From Siphonodentalium dalli (taxonomy: Eukaryota; Mollusca; Scaphopoda; Gadilida; Siphonodentaliidae): a DNA stretch of 64,000 nt. Each line of letters starts with the position of its first letter. The first letter of the stretch is position 1. The notes below the pieces were generated by a model. The model worked only from the letters and a program-made list of their open reading frames with translations. It was not told the DNA's origin and ran no database searches. Location: NCBI GenBank assembly GCA_032622095.1, contig CP136062.1, forward strand, positions 4,774,001 through 4,838,000, in the 5' to 3' direction. Both the position numbers and the translations under genes were made by a program. Of this stretch, positions 1 to 9,878 are shown one piece after another.

Positions 1-1223
1 AAATAGACCCGACAGTGTTCCATGCAATATAGGTACCCGGACCACATCCAACCCTATCTGACAGGTTCGTGTGACCTTCCTTGGAACATACACATGGCTT
101 TATAAAATAGACTCGAATGTATCCCATGCAACATAAGTACGTACACCCAAGCCCGTGCCACGCCCATTGCTCATTCTGAATATGGGCACCATAAAACTAT
201 GATATATACATAGGCGGCGACATAACAAACGGCACGGCATCGGAAAGATATCGCGGGAATTCGGCCATTTTCGGAAAAGTTCGTTACTTCCCATTGATGA
301 CGGACATGCTACAATTATACAACGGGAACGCGGCCAATTTGAATTTTCGGACAGGTTCTATGCCTCCCAATTTTGACGGACATACCACAACTATGATTCT
401 TCGGTCCTAGAGATCATTATTGATTGTCGCCTATACATAGTCCGGGGAATTTTGTGATATGCATAATAAATTTATAATACTAAAATATCAGCCACGGAGA
501 TATAAACGTAGCTGTTATGATAACGCGGGAATCTGTAAAATATAGTAATTCGTGCGGCCGCTGCGATCTCGGTGGATTCCGATACCTCTCGCTGACAACA
601 ACGGCACCTCCGATGATTATATAAACAAAATAACTTGGCCACGACTGTGTGTGGGATTAAAAGTTGCACATTTTGTGCTTTGTAAGCAATTCATGAGATT
701 CAGGGTTCTCTACAATTTTATTTATACTATTTTTATTTTTGACTGGCTAAAACTGCTCTGACGGCAGACTGTCTGTTCATCATTAGCGGAATGTAAGCTT
801 CCGGTGAGCAAGGCAGGGTACATTGTTTGTGGGCCCAGGACACTGTGGCATCACCCGTTGCTCATTCTGAATATGGCCACCATAAAACAAAAAAACTAAA
901 TAAATATGTTAAAATTTTCAAACATATTTGATGAGTGTACGTCAACCCCCGGGTTCCTATTACCAGCCTAGATAACGTACAAATGAAATGTCCAAATAGA
1001 CTGACATTGTGCCATGCAATATAAATACGTACATCCCAACCATCTTTCGCCGCGTCCCTACACGGGACAAGTCTTGAGAACATGTACATGTAGTGTTCAC
1101 CTCGTCCTTAAATGTGACCAGTCGTGAAACTATGCACGCTACGTGTTCAAACAGACACGACAGTGCACTATAAGTTCGCACACCCAACCCCATATACTGT
1201 CACGTCAGTAGTATTGGCGGCCA
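1..1223. repeat. Left flank with degenerate short repeats
   Basis: Non-coding host DNA left of the Polinton. Four diverged copies of a short monomer (AAATAGAC..GACAGTG..CCATGCAATATA) lie near 1, 108, 994 and 1150. A second motif, TTGCTCATTCTGAATATGG, is present near 168 and 858. Open frames here are short and arise from the repeat. I recognise no gene. Confidence 0.6.
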
Positions 1224-1264
1224 CTCTGGCCACCCCCTCTTTTTCTGGCCCACCCCAGTCCTGG
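1224..1264. repeat. C-rich direct repeat flanking the Polinton, left copy
   Basis: This C-rich block (CTCTGGCCACCCCCTCT, then TTTTCTGGCCCACCCCAG) abuts the first base of the inverted repeat. The block just outside the right end (16371-16427) matches it in the same direct orientation, apart from about 17 extra bases on the right. It may be a host minisatellite into which the element inserted, or a terminal segment in the opposite orientation at the two ends. Confidence 0.6.
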
Positions 1265-1684
1265 AGTTGCCACCCAGGGCCGGGTTCGTCGGTCCAGAGG
1301 TTGTGTTACATTCCAAAGAGTAATGTGAGCGCTTCGAAGGGTTTTGACATAAAAGAGCATAATTTACTAATGCTTCGTTTTTTTCTCGGATTCTAATGGC
1401 AATGTGGTAAGCGAAGGGCGTTCCCCTTCGCTGGACACACTGAACTTAGAATAATACCGAACAACAATCGAGGCATTAGTAAATTGTGTTACTTTACCAG
1501 TGCATTTTTTAACAAAAGCGAAAGTCTTCGGTTAGATTCGAAGACGATAGCGTTGTAAAATATACTTGTAGAAATTACCTTTCAGTGAAATATGTTATGA
1601 GATAATGGTAAAATGGTACATATACAAATCTGCCCGAGTCAAATCGGTGTTTTTATTCGTAGAAATATGTTTTTTGACAGAAAA
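1265..1684 (+). repeat. Polinton left terminal inverted repeat
   Basis: It matches the reverse complement of 15952-16372 almost base for base, including the CCGGGTTCGTCGGTCCAGAG block, one AGTGTGGTAAGCGAAGGGCG unit, the GAAAGTCTTCG...CGAAGACGATAGCG mini-palindrome and the AAATGGTACATATA block. It begins AGTTGC, in keeping with the AG-starting ends reported for Polintons. Divergence from the right copy is a few percent by eye. Confidence 0.93.
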
Positions 1685-1720
1685 GAACATATTTTACAGA
1701 TGGTTCTATTTGTTCTCTGA

Positions 1721-2170
1721 TTCTAATGACAGTGTGGTACGCGAAGGGCGTTCTAATGACAGTGTGGTAAGCGAAGGGCGTTCTAATAACAGTGTGGTAA
1801 GCGAAGGGCGTTCTAATGACAGTGTGGTAAGCGAAGGGCGTTCTAATGACAGTGTGGTAAGCGAAGGGCGTTATAATGACAGTGTGGTAAGCGAAGGGCG
1901 TTCTAATGACAGTGTGGTAAGCGAAGGGCATTCTAATGGCAGTGTGGTAAGCGAAGGGCGTTCTAATGACAGTGTGGTAAGCGAAGGGCGTTCTAATGAC
2001 AGTGTGGTAAGCGAAGGGCGTTCTAATGACAGTGTGGTAAGCGAAGGGCGTTCTAATGACAGTGTGGTAAGCGAAGGGCGTTCTAATGACAGTGTGGTAA
2101 GCGAAGGGCGTTCTATTGACAGTGTGGTAAGCGAAGGGCGTTCCAATGACAGTGTGGTAAGCGTTTCCCT
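1721..2170 (+). repeat. 30-bp minisatellite expanded in the left end only (15 copies)
   Basis: Fifteen head-to-tail copies of a 30-bp unit containing AGTGTGGTAAGCGAAGGGCG, nearly identical to each other. The unit occurs once inside each terminal repeat (near 1393 and 16215) and is expanded only here. Because 30 is divisible by three, it creates open frames on both strands (decapeptide repeats SNDSVVSEGR and YHTVIRTPFA). These are probably by-products: there is no plausible start context, and the right end lacks the array. Confidence 0.9.
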
Positions 2171-2310
2171 TCGCTGGACACACTGAACTGAGAATAATAC
2201 CGAGCAAAAAATAGAAGCATTAGTAAATTGTGCAGCTTTACCAGTGCATTTTTAACAAAAGCGAAAGTCTTCGAATAGATTCGAAGACGATAGCGCTATG
2301 AAAATGTGCA
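2130..2310 (+). repeat. Second, partial copy of the inverted-repeat sequence
   Basis: Sequence homologous to 1391-1560 recurs here: end of a 30-bp unit, CCCTTCGCTGGACACACTGA, the GCATTAGTAAATTGTG block and the GAAAGTCTTCG palindrome. The left end therefore carries about 1.4 copies of the terminal repeat with the minisatellite between them, a layout expected from unequal exchange or template switching during replication of the end. Confidence 0.8.
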
Positions 2311-2332
2311 TGCAAGATAGCAGGTTTTGGGT

Positions 2333-2348
2333 GGCCCTGAAAATGACC
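2333..2348 (-). terminator. Histone-type 3' stem-loop A
   Basis: On the minus strand this reads GGTCAT-TTTC-AGGGCC with flanks AAAAAC before and ACCCA after, as in replication-dependent histone mRNA 3' ends. One stem pair is mismatched (A-G) and one is a U-G pair. It starts 13 nt after the stop of the minus-strand ORF 2362-2793. The AAAGATACGCTCT block found after the other three stem-loops is not obvious here, so this copy may be weaker. Confidence 0.7.
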
Positions 2349-2361
2349 GTTTTTCGCCAGA

Positions 2362-2793
2362 TCACAACAACAGTGGATAAAGGGTCCTTAGGAACTCAAA
2401 TCCATCCTTTTGGTCCAACTCCCGAAAGACAAGTGAACCCTCGATGAGAGATGGAAATATACCTTTCGGTATACTCACATTCCTCACTTGGGATACGCTG
2501 AATCTGTATTGCTTTTTCTCTTTCCAAAACACGAGTTTTCTCTGCAGAAGGGTTGCCGCCACCGTGAGTAAGATATCTGTTGTCCCAAGCCATTCGATAT
2601 GTTCTATATCCTGTCCACTGAACAGTGTAGGATTGCGAGCCCAAGTTGCACAGACAAAAGTGAATAGTTCAAAGAACTTTTCACCTGTACCATACACTGC
2701 CCAGGAAAGGGCCTCACACACTGCAATGTCCCTCGGGGCCGATAAATGGATGGCTCTGACATAAGATCCAAGATCAGTAACAGCGTATTCCAT
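2362..2793 (-). CDS. Weakly OTU-like protein, peripheral Polinton gene
   Basis: An intact 143-residue ORF. Residues 26-45 (CEALSWAVYG, then FFELF) and 68-90 (WLGTTDILLTVAATLLQ, then LVFW) follow the order of the helix and central-strand region of OTU cysteine proteases. The GDxNC catalytic motif is absent (PRDIAV instead) and no His follows residue 65, so protease activity is doubtful. Fragments of a paralogue lie on the plus strand at 14628-15050. The shared promoter module (2825-2925) is upstream, with a TATA-like ACATATAA about 35 nt before the ATG; a histone-type stem-loop follows the stop. The OTU link is tentative, but the ORF and its regulatory frame are well supported. Confidence 0.6.
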   Translation of the reverse strand: MEYAVTDLGSYVRAIHLSAPRDIAVCEALSWAVYGTGEKFFELFTFVCATWARNPTLFSGQDIEHIEWLGTTDILLTVAATLLQRKLVFWKEKKQYRFSVSQVRNVSIPKGIFPSLIEGSLVFRELDQKDGFEFLRTLYPLLL

Positions 2794-2824
2794 CGTGGAG
2801 AAATGATATGCTCTAAATGGGATT

Positions 2825-2925
2825 TTGTTATATGTAAAACGCGCGGAGGTCGTTGGCTACGTCATTGTGTTTATCTACCAATTTTCCGGAACGTCATTTC
2901 AAATGTGTTTCTTTTTTTGTTGAAT
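2825..2925 (-). promoter_or_regulatory. Shared peripheral promoter module, copy A
   Basis: Read toward the gene it contains, in order, AAAGAAACACA, a TGACGTTCC box, AAATTGGT (inverted CCAAT-like), CAATGACGTAG, a CCGCGCG block and ACATATAAC. The same blocks in the same order precede the genes at 14409, 14628 and 15803. TGACGT matches CREB/ATF half-sites, and CCAAT plus TATA are typical of metazoan histone promoters. Function is inferred. Confidence 0.7.
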
Positions 2926-3208
2926 TAAGATCTTCATCGACATTGCCGAAGACGATCATTAAAAACAGACACTGTTTTTCAACAACATACCTTTTATTTT
3001 TGAATTAAGAATCAACATATTTACAACTGATCATGAAATTATCATATTTGCAATCAATAATTGGTAATTCAATGAACATAATTAACATTTGGTAACTCAT
3101 TTCATCATTAATTAACAATCATCATATTTACAAATGATTATGATTATTAACATATTTAAACAATTGGTAATGAGCACATTTTATCAATAATGAAATTCAC
3201 AGTAAGTC
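2926..3208. other. AT-rich 3' region of the capsid-protease block
   Basis: AT-rich sequence of short degenerate repeats (AACATATTTA and ATCATATTTGC words) between the protease remnant and the peripheral promoter. On the minus strand an AATAAA signal lies at 2993-2998, about 210 nt past the protease stop. The core transcript therefore probably used ordinary polyadenylation, unlike the stem-loop genes. Confidence 0.55.
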
Positions 3209-3714
3209 TTACAAGTTTGTGAAATACATGTTTTTGAGTAATGTTTCTGATTCGTTTCGTGCGGGCTCATAGTTTCTATGAAACCAATCCAATACTTTTC
3301 TATCATTTTTGAAGTAGTCACCATCAAAATTCATTTCAACTAATACTTTTATACCATATCCGCTTTTCAAGAAATGTAAAGCAAATATGCAGTAGATACC
3401 ACACACGTTTGTACCGTGATGTTGAAACCGCCCAACGTTTATTTTACATCGTTCGAATTTCTTTGAATAAATGATTTGATATATGTATCAATAACTGGTA
3501 TCCCAAACGAATCGAAATATGTTGCAATGTTTCCATTGAAGAAAATTGCAACCCAGTGTTCTCCTGGTTTTTTCTGACGTATGTGTATTTACTATGTATG
3601 CTTTTACATGATGAGGTTTCTCGTGTGGTACTGATCTTTTGCACACACCACACCATACAATGAACAGAGGTAGGGTGGTTTGTCTAGTATTTGCTGAAGT
3701 TCGCTTGTGTTCAT
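3209..3714 (-). pseudogene. Adenain-like cysteine protease (PRO), broken
   Basis: The Polinton homologue of the adenovirus maturation protease, which would cleave capsid precursors in the virion. The fragment starts MNTSELQQILD; then follow GEHWVAIFF (catalytic His), YFDSFG (acidic residue) and, near the end, NVCGIYCIFAL (nucleophile Cys), so order and spacing fit the C5/Ulp1-type fold. At least two frameshifts and an in-frame stop separate the pieces. It lies directly downstream of the major capsid remnant, as usual in Polintons. Confidence 0.8.
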
Positions 3715-3856
3715 CTTCGTAGTATTATTTTACTTTTTCACACCACAAGTCAACAAAAACCGAATTAAATTGGTTACAGTTTGCATAAACAACTCCCTTT
3801 ATATCTTTCCAAAGTTTGAATGCCTCAAATTTCCCTTGTGGTGTAAATGATTCTAT
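3715..3856 (-). other. Short open stretch between capsid and protease remnants
   Basis: About 45 open codons on the minus strand, with words such as FKLWKDIKG and FVDLWCEKVK, then a stop just before the protease start. There is no start codon of its own. It may be a displaced piece of a neighbouring gene; I do not recognise it. Confidence 0.3.
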
Positions 3857-4853
3857 TTATGGATACAATTGTTCCATAACTCGGTAGATGTTCAATTTAA
3901 GTAGTGCTATATCAATGAACATATCTACCCATTGTATAGGTGGTGTCCAAAGACAAAGTAAATGTCGTGTCTGACTTGGATGATCTATTTTACATCCTTC
4001 ACAATTGAGTGTCACTTCTTTTGAAATTTGCAGTCTCAATTTTGCGTTGATCACTGAAGCTAGAGCTGCAACAAACTGAAGCTCTAACCTTATGTTACCA
4101 GTTTGTATAGGATGCAAATGTCCTTCCTCTGCTCATTGTTCAGGTGTGAGGTCGTAACCCCAGAAACAATAACCATAATACTAATTTTCCGTCTGCCTGA
4201 CCAATTAAAGAGAATTTTGGATTTGCTCTAATGAGAAGAATTCTTATCTCAATTCCATTTGGTAAGTATTTCTCTTGTAGAAATATATCTGTGTGTAAAC
4301 GACCACACAATTATACCGTTTTACTACCTGCTATGATTGCTTGGCGAGATTTCAATCCATCATTACGACCAGCTTTAGTGTTTTCGGTGAACTGTTTAGC
4401 GGTGTCTGGATACCACATTTCTAGTGCGGCAAGTTGATTTTCTTTACATTCACCAGAATAGGCCAAGAGATTTTCCATATAGACTCGATAAAGATAGGTA
4501 TCTCCGTTTGCCGTTACAAGTTTGTTATTTAGGTTCATATCGATACTACTGAACATGCTATGGAAAAGGTTTTTAATAGGCGCAATTTCATCAGTACCAT
4601 CAACCAAGTTTGTTCCATCTGCTTTTGTGATTTTGAATTTCAGGTACAAATATGATTGATTCACATATGTCCATTTTTCAGTTTGAGGCGGAATTACCAA
4701 TTCTACCGGTGCGGAATTATTCAAAGAGCTAATTGGGTGATGTTCTATCCATTGTGATTCCAACATCGTTGTCATTGTTGGTGGAACATCAGAAGCATCA
4801 ACTCTAACTTGCTGCATTAGCATGATCCATTTTGCATCATCATGATTAATCAA
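3857..4853 (-). pseudogene. Major capsid protein (double jelly-roll), broken
   Basis: The first 180 residues are open and typical of Polinton capsid proteins: QWIEHHPISSLN, then PVELVIPPQ, YLYLKFKI, FHSMFSSIDMNLNNKLVT and YLYRVYMENLLAYS, the start of the first jelly roll. The frame stops at 4311. The C-terminal signature (YYGYCFWGYDLTPEQ near 4140, QTGNIRLELQF near 4100) reappears after stops, and the middle of the protein is mostly deleted, since intact homologues run to several hundred residues. It follows the small virion gene 4846-5224. Confidence 0.85.
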
Positions 4854-5224
4854 ATATATCGAGAGATCGTTTTGATTTCTTTACATGCGCTTTAATGGAC
4901 TTACTTCTAACTTGTTTGCAAGAAGAATGATTTTTCAAAGGCCGCGATGATCTATTTATGCATTTGGTGTTGATATTTTCTTTATTGTTTCCTTTCCAAA
5001 AGATTTCAATGCTTCTTTGCCTTGTTTCAAAAATACTTTTTTGGACTTTTACCATGATGAATGATATCTTCGACTGCAGCAAGTCCATGCTTGAATACTT
5101 GTTGTTTAGCAATCTGACCAATAGGTTTTAGAAACGGTACTACTGTTCTCATTGCAGATTCGAATAGTGAACCAATTCCATTTCCATACTGTCTAGGTAC
5201 GCCTCTATACACGGGGATCATCAT
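4846..5224 (-). pseudogene. Small Polinton virion-type protein, frameshifted
   Basis: It starts MMIPVYRGVPRQYGNGIGSL, followed by a hydrophobic/basic helix region (FLKPIGQIAKQQVFKHGL). A frameshift in an A-rich run near 5040 splits it from the continuation KQGKEALKSFGKETIKK. Genes of this kind, with an RGxGIGS-like start and a basic tail, sit beside penton and capsid genes in many Polintons; their role is not settled. The ATG overlaps the penton stop (ATGA), showing a compact operon-like layout. Confidence 0.6.
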
Positions 5225-6021
5225 AAATACAAATTACTTCGGCGTCGGAAATGCAACTTTACCATAGTCTTTCCACCAACAAACTGAATTGCTTTGTCAG
5301 TATCACCAGATATATATACACATTTATGATATCAAAGCTAGACTTTGATACTGGTACATAATGTAAGTTTTTGAATTCATGCTTAATATGTTGACCATTA
5401 TGTATTCTTTAACCCTCGAATGGTGTCTCTCGTAATATCGGTGCCTCAACTTAACCAACAATTGTATAATCAGCGATATCAGAATAAACAAACAACTGAT
5501 TATGCTCCGCATTTAAATCAACTCCATATGGAATTGTTATCGAATAAGTAGCAAATGTAGCAGTATCTGATTCTGTTCTGTAACCAAGGTTATCCAAAAG
5601 AGCTCTGGGGAGTACAAGACCTACTTTGGTGTAACTATTGGTTGAAATTTTAACTCGTTGTTGTGCTTTGGAATATCCGAATTCGAATTACAGTTGCTTA
5701 CTGTACTATCAATTACACTTTGAATTGTATCTGTCAAATGTGCTGTACCAGAATATGCTCCTTCTGGTATTGTTAATTCTATACCATTTTCTGGTTTTGA
5801 AATTACTACATCACTTATTGGTAACTTGTGCAGGTATTGTAAAATTCTTGGAACAGAAGTTTTTTATGTTATTATGCAAGCATCTCCAATAATGTTGTAT
5901 GTTTCCGATGGTACAATTAGGTCAACCATTGCAACTTCACAAAGCTCTTTATCAATATGTATGTATTTTGGTAATTTCACTGTGAGTTGGCTGGGTAAAG
6001 TGACATTGAACTATCACTCAT
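5221..6021 (-). pseudogene. Penton / minor capsid protein (single jelly-roll), broken
   Basis: The N-terminal fragment includes LPKYIHIDKELCEVAMVDL and PSETYNIIG; C-terminal fragments include QLFVYSDIADYTIVG, LHYVPVSKSSFDIINVYI and VKLHFRRR. Together they match the usual beginning and end of Polinton penton proteins, which form the fivefold vertices. Several stops and frameshifts interrupt the ~265 codons. The final TGA overlaps the ATG of the next gene. Confidence 0.75.
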
Positions 6022-6305
6022 AAGAGTTATGTAGAATTAATTCATTTTTTCTCAGTATGTTTCAATAATTTCAGTCCAGGTGTTGGTAGAATATAACCTA
6101 GAGAACTACTTAGAAGAATAAGCCACAATTCTTTGTTTGCGCTATGGATACTAATGTGTATAATATATGTAATCATTTTGATATAAATAATAATTATCTG
6201 CGTGTGACTTGGTTCTTAGCAACGTTTTCACCACAGAACTTAAATCGTGATGGTTCATAGAGATTAATTGAATCTGAATGAGATTGGGACATGATAAATT
6301 ATGTT
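6022..6305. other. AT-rich spacer between integrase and penton remnants
   Basis: AT-rich DNA with short chance frames only. No domain or regulatory signal is recognised. Confidence 0.5.
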
Positions 6306-7160
6306 TTATACTAAATTTGAAGCTGGGATCCAACTGTCAAACTGTTTTGGGTATCCAAGCCAATGAACTTAAATTTCTTTTACTGTTTTAACACCCACTC
6401 TCCTCGTTCTTTTATCAATAACTGATTCTATTTCATACAACTTACTGTCTTTTATATGTTGGATTTCATGTTTGTAGAATTATCCATCAATCTCTTCACC
6501 ATCAAGATCAGAAACTTTGTATGTGATTGGATTAGTTTTACAAATTTTATCAATTTTGAAAATTTCACGAGTCCAGTTTGGTAAATAACCCTTTTCAAAT
6601 GTTCTTTTGGTTTTGTTGATACGAACCAAGTCACCCAATTTCAGTGTATATTTTCCTTTTTTATTTCCTGTTCCATATAGATTTTTGGAAATTTCAGCTT
6701 CAGTTTTCAAAGTAACTTTCGACGGTTTCGATTTTATTCTACGGTGATAGCTATTGTTGTAAGAATCGACTAGGGGCTGTAAAACATCGATATATCTTGA
6801 AGTTTTACTGTGTGTGAAATATTTCCACATACGAGTTTTTAAAGTTCTTTGAAATCTCTCAACAATACTGGATTTAGTCTGTGGATTCTCAGTTGTGAAG
6901 AAATGAAGATCAGCTAAATCTGCCTGCCATTGAATATCAATTCCAGCTACAACAGTCTTTCTACGTTGGAATTTTCGAATTATTGGTTTGTGTAAAGTAT
7001 ATGTCGACTAGCCTTGCAACCATTTCTTCACATCTATGAGTTTTATTTTTTTATTTAACTTTTTCGCTTCATAAAAAAGTTTCTTTACACCGCCATAACT
7101 TCCAACTTTCTTCGAATTATAGATAATTTTAGATAACTGTTCATCTAGTATGGATCCCAT
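6306..7160 (-). pseudogene. Polinton integrase with chromodomain; catalytic core deleted
   Basis: A retrovirus-type DDE integrase that would insert the element into host DNA. Visible parts in order: an N-terminal region from M at 7160 (KVGSYGGVKKLFYEAKK, VKKWLQG), a TAG stop at 7008, STYTLHKP and IQWQADLADL (first catalytic Asp), then immediately KSSIVERFQRTLKTRMWKYF (catalytic Glu). The central part with the second Asp is missing, about 100 codons. Next come the GDLVRI...PNWTREIF module and a C-terminal chromodomain (LYEIESVID, VHWLGYP, FDSWIPASNLV). Two more in-frame stops lie near 6478 and 6368. It cannot be catalytically competent. Confidence 0.88.
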
Positions 7161-7733
7161 TGTGTTTGTTTCTGTTTTAATACCCTTTGGTGTCAACCTA
7201 TCTGCTATTTTAGTTTTTGAATGTCTTGCTTTTATACCTTTCATTTGTGTGAATCGATGAGAATCAAATCGTTTTGGTTTTATGCTTTGTACCTGAGTTT
7301 CAAAATTATCATCTGAATCATCTTTCAAATGTTTTTTAATCCAAAGCAAACGGTTTCTGTTCCCTACAAAATCGTGAGGTACATTTTGTTCGCATAATCC
7401 TTGTGAAAAGGTTTGCCAACCTGTTGGTTCGAAACCTTGTCTTTGTCGTACAATATCATTGAGGAGATCAACAATATTTGATCCTCTAATAACTTTTTCA
7501 CCATATGTTAATTGTCCATTTTCATCAAACTCCATTTGCGGATGTTTTGAAATCAGTTGTAAAAGTTGTTCAGCTTTTGTTCTCATCTTTAGCGGAATAC
7601 TTTCCAGCACATCCCTATGATGATTAAATGGTTGTTCTGTTTTCGGGGTTGAAATAGCTCTAACTGATTTTTGAGAAGTTTTCAATTTGTGCAAAGTTGT
7701 ACCATATAATTGAACCTTCTCAGATTCTGACAA
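7008..7733 (-). CDS. Unknown Polinton virion-type protein running into the integrase N-terminus
   Basis: A 241-residue ORF. Residues 1-~185 resemble a conserved Polinton protein of unknown function: the MEFDENGQLTYGEKVIRGSN, IVDLLNDIVRQRQG, GWQTFSQGL, NVPHDFVGN blocks are typical. From M192 (7160) the frame enters the integrase N-terminal region without a stop. Either a stop between two genes has been lost or they were translated together. It lies ~150 bp downstream of the pX-like gene. Confidence 0.65.
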   Translation of the reverse strand: MSESEKVQLYGTTLHKLKTSQKSVRAISTPKTEQPFNHHRDVLESIPLKMRTKAEQLLQLISKHPQMEFDENGQLTYGEKVIRGSNIVDLLNDIVRQRQGFEPTGWQTFSQGLCEQNVPHDFVGNRNRLLWIKKHLKDDSDDNFETQVQSIKPKRFDSHRFTQMKGIKARHSKTKIADRLTPKGIKTETNTMGSILDEQLSKIIYNSKKVGSYGGVKKLFYEAKKLNKKIKLIDVKKWLQG

Positions 7734-7884
7734 ATTTTTATCAGAAACTTAATTCAATTCTCTGCTTAGTTTGAAAAATTCGTAATTTCAGGATTAAGTG
7801 GTAATTTCAGATTAGTTAGACTCATTCTCCATTTTTTAATGTCATCCAACATTTTGAAGGGAACAGCGACCATTTTCTTCATGT

Positions 7885-8226
7885 CTAACCACGAAGTATT
7901 CCAGCGACTGGTTTACCAAGCAACGGTGCTAGCATAAGAAGTGGTAAAAAACCTACTTTCTGGTTTAAAATTTGTTTTTTTCGTTTCAAAGATGTTGATT
8001 TACTTGCAAGTTCTCTGAGGTGTCTACACCTCGGACGAAGTTTGCGCTTCTGAGCTTCTGTTAGTTTTACATTGCCTTTTAAAATATTTTTACAGTATTC
8101 TGACATGCAATCAATCACTCTCTTTGGGGCATCTTTTATCATTTTGTTTCGAAAATGAGTTGGTGCCTGATTCTTAGCCATTACAAAACTACCATATTTT
8201 TTAATCAGTGGAGTTTTTTTCGCCAT
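7885..8226 (-). CDS. pX/pVI-like basic membrane-active protein
   Basis: An intact 113-residue ORF. It is basic (KLTEAQKRKLRPRCRHLREL, then SLKRKKQIL) and ends in a hydrophobic segment (VGFLPLLMLAPLLGKPVAGI). This basic region followed by a GFLPxLL tail is characteristic of the Polinton/adintovirus proteins compared with adenovirus pX or pVI, thought to help genome packing or membrane passage. The start is 36 bp after the preceding stop. One of the few core genes left unbroken, perhaps because it is short. Confidence 0.65.
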   Translation of the reverse strand: MAKKTPLIKKYGSFVMAKNQAPTHFRNKMIKDAPKRVIDCMSEYCKNILKGNVKLTEAQKRKLRPRCRHLRELASKSTSLKRKKQILNQKVGFLPLLMLAPLLGKPVAGILRG

Positions 8227-8262
8227 ATTTACTCTTCAACAGTTGAATGTCAAATTACTTAT

Positions 8263-8829
8263 TTACTTATTACTTTTACGTTTATTATAATTACGATCAA
8301 ATGCCATCAAAGCTAATTTTGATGGGTTTGAAAGATTCATAATTGTTGAGTATCGTTGAACCAACGGGTAATGTTCTGCTTCTTGAACTGATGGAATTGG
8401 TTGCGGACCATTATCGTTGAGTGGTTGAAATCTAGCAAATGTAGAATTTAATCCAGTAGTATTTACTCTAGCTGGAGTAGCTCGCTGTGAAATTGTATAA
8501 TTTACTCTAACTGGACTAGCTCGCTGTGCAATTGTAGAATTTACTCTAGTAGCATTTACTCTATTTGGTCTAACTCGTGCAATTGATTTATTTTCTTTTT
8601 GTCTGAGAAGACTTCTGATCAAAACTCCACCGAGAAATCCATCTCCACCAGTTTTTAAAAGTATTTTCTTTTTTGAATCGATATGAGTTGTACAGTCAGC
8701 TATTTTCTTCAGCTCTTTTTTGTGTTTTTGTAGAAATGTTCATGTCTGCTTTGGAAGCTTTAAGTGATCATCAATAATTAATTTAGCTATAGTCAAAAAT
8801 ACACTCAACACTGCTTCATGCGACTCCAT
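8263..8829 (-). pseudogene. Repeat-containing virion-type protein, one in-frame stop
   Basis: A 189-codon reading frame from ATG at 8829 with a single TGA after 29 codons; the open remainder restarts internally. Features: a KKELKKIADCTTHIDSKKK stretch, KTGGDGFLGGVLIRSLL (glycine-rich hydrophobic segment like the pX group), then three degenerate ~16-residue repeats containing RVN.T..QRA.PAR, then a neutral tail. DNA repeats with GCTCGCTGTG underlie them. It sits between ATPase and pX-like genes. Function unknown; a virion role is inferred from position. Confidence 0.5.
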
Positions 8830-8860
8830 GATTGGAAATGAAAATATTATGTTGATAGAC

Positions 8861-9464
8861 TTATCTTAATACCGATGAATATATTACCGCACCTCGGTCG
8901 TCATTTGTGAGCCAGATATGGAAAATATCAGTTCTCAGTCTCAACGATTTATCCGTTTTCGGGTGAAGATCGAGTAGTAAATAACCATGATTGGTTGAAG
9001 TTGCATCATCATATGCTTTGAAATAGTACTTTGAAATAGTACAAGTGTAATGTGCATTCAAACTCAAAGTTCTAATCGCTTTAGATTTCTGAAACATGTT
9101 TTGGGTTATTTAAATAACAGACCTATTTCTGTGATGTCCTTTTCTTGTAAACCAAAACATAATTTTTTCTTCATCTTTATCACCTAACATGTCGTCAAAA
9201 ACGACGAGGTGCGGTAAGTCTGTGTCATCGACAAGTTTATTGTCATCATCCGGTATTCCATTTATAAATTAAATATTGTGAAATTCTTGCATCTGACTAT
9301 AGATATTTTGCCATTCTTTGTAACACCAAACGATTTTTATGGAACAGGTTTGAACAAGTCATCTTTATATTCGATAATTTCTTAACAAATTATGTTTTAC
9401 CACAACCACTTGGTCCCGATATGAAAATGTTACAGGGATGTTTGAACAACAATGATTCGTCCAT
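8861..9464 (-). pseudogene. A32-like packaging ATPase (FtsK/HerA), broken
   Basis: The motor that would package DNA into Polinton capsids. Walker A is clear (FISGPSGCGKT) about 22 codons from the ATG at 9464; the next codon is a TAA stop. Walker B follows in another frame (LPHLVVFDDML), then FWFTRKGHHRNRSV and ITQNMF. The open C-terminal part (8861-9097) carries NHGYLLLDLHPKTDKSLRLR, the usual tail of these ATPases. At least one frameshift and two stops are present. Confidence 0.82.
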
Positions 9465-9860
9465 GTTTACCCTGAGACAGATCATGTAAGACTGATTAGG
9501 ATTGTTCGGAATGAACCTTTTTTATTTTTAATGAAGAATCACCATAACTCTAGATTATTCCAAATGTCCATATGAGTTCATTATCTAAGTCTGAATTAGG
9601 TCTAGTGGTTTTTACAATATAATCCAGACACTTTTTCTTCAAATAACTTTTCACCAGTGAAAATTGCACATGGTTCTCGGAGAATAATGTATCCATATAT
9701 TCTCGTCACCTCTTCGAATTTCAAAGTTTTTTCATGGAGAATCCTGTCTTGATATTCAGCAAAACGAGTAAAATTAATTTCAACGAATTTCGTTTATTTT
9801 GTTTTTAGGAACACCATGAAATATTCAATAATCTGAAAACAGTTGATCCAATATATCCAT
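9465..9860 (-). pseudogene. Unrecognised Polinton gene, broken
   Basis: Open stretches in different frames upstream of the ATPase: MDILDQLFSDY from ATG 9860, then FVEINFTRFAEYQDRILHEK and FEEVTRIYGYIILREPCAIF ending at a TAG near 9602. A further piece (YLKKKCLDYIVKTT) lies in another frame. Together they suggest a ~90-100 codon gene lost to frameshifts. No family recognised. Confidence 0.35.
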
Positions 9861-9878
9861 TAAGAAATCAGTTTCAAA

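Noticed and set aside
1605-2207. Long open frames on both strands with decapeptide repeats (SNDSVVSEGR, YHTVIRTPFA)
   Set aside because: They follow from a 30-bp tandem repeat without stops. The array is absent from the right terminal repeat, and no regulatory context supports translation.
2830-2925. Left promoter module as a third internal copy of the terminal repeat
   Set aside because: It aligns to the promoter modules at 14.4-14.6 and 15.9 kb, not to the terminal repeat; only the right copy happens to abut the repeat.
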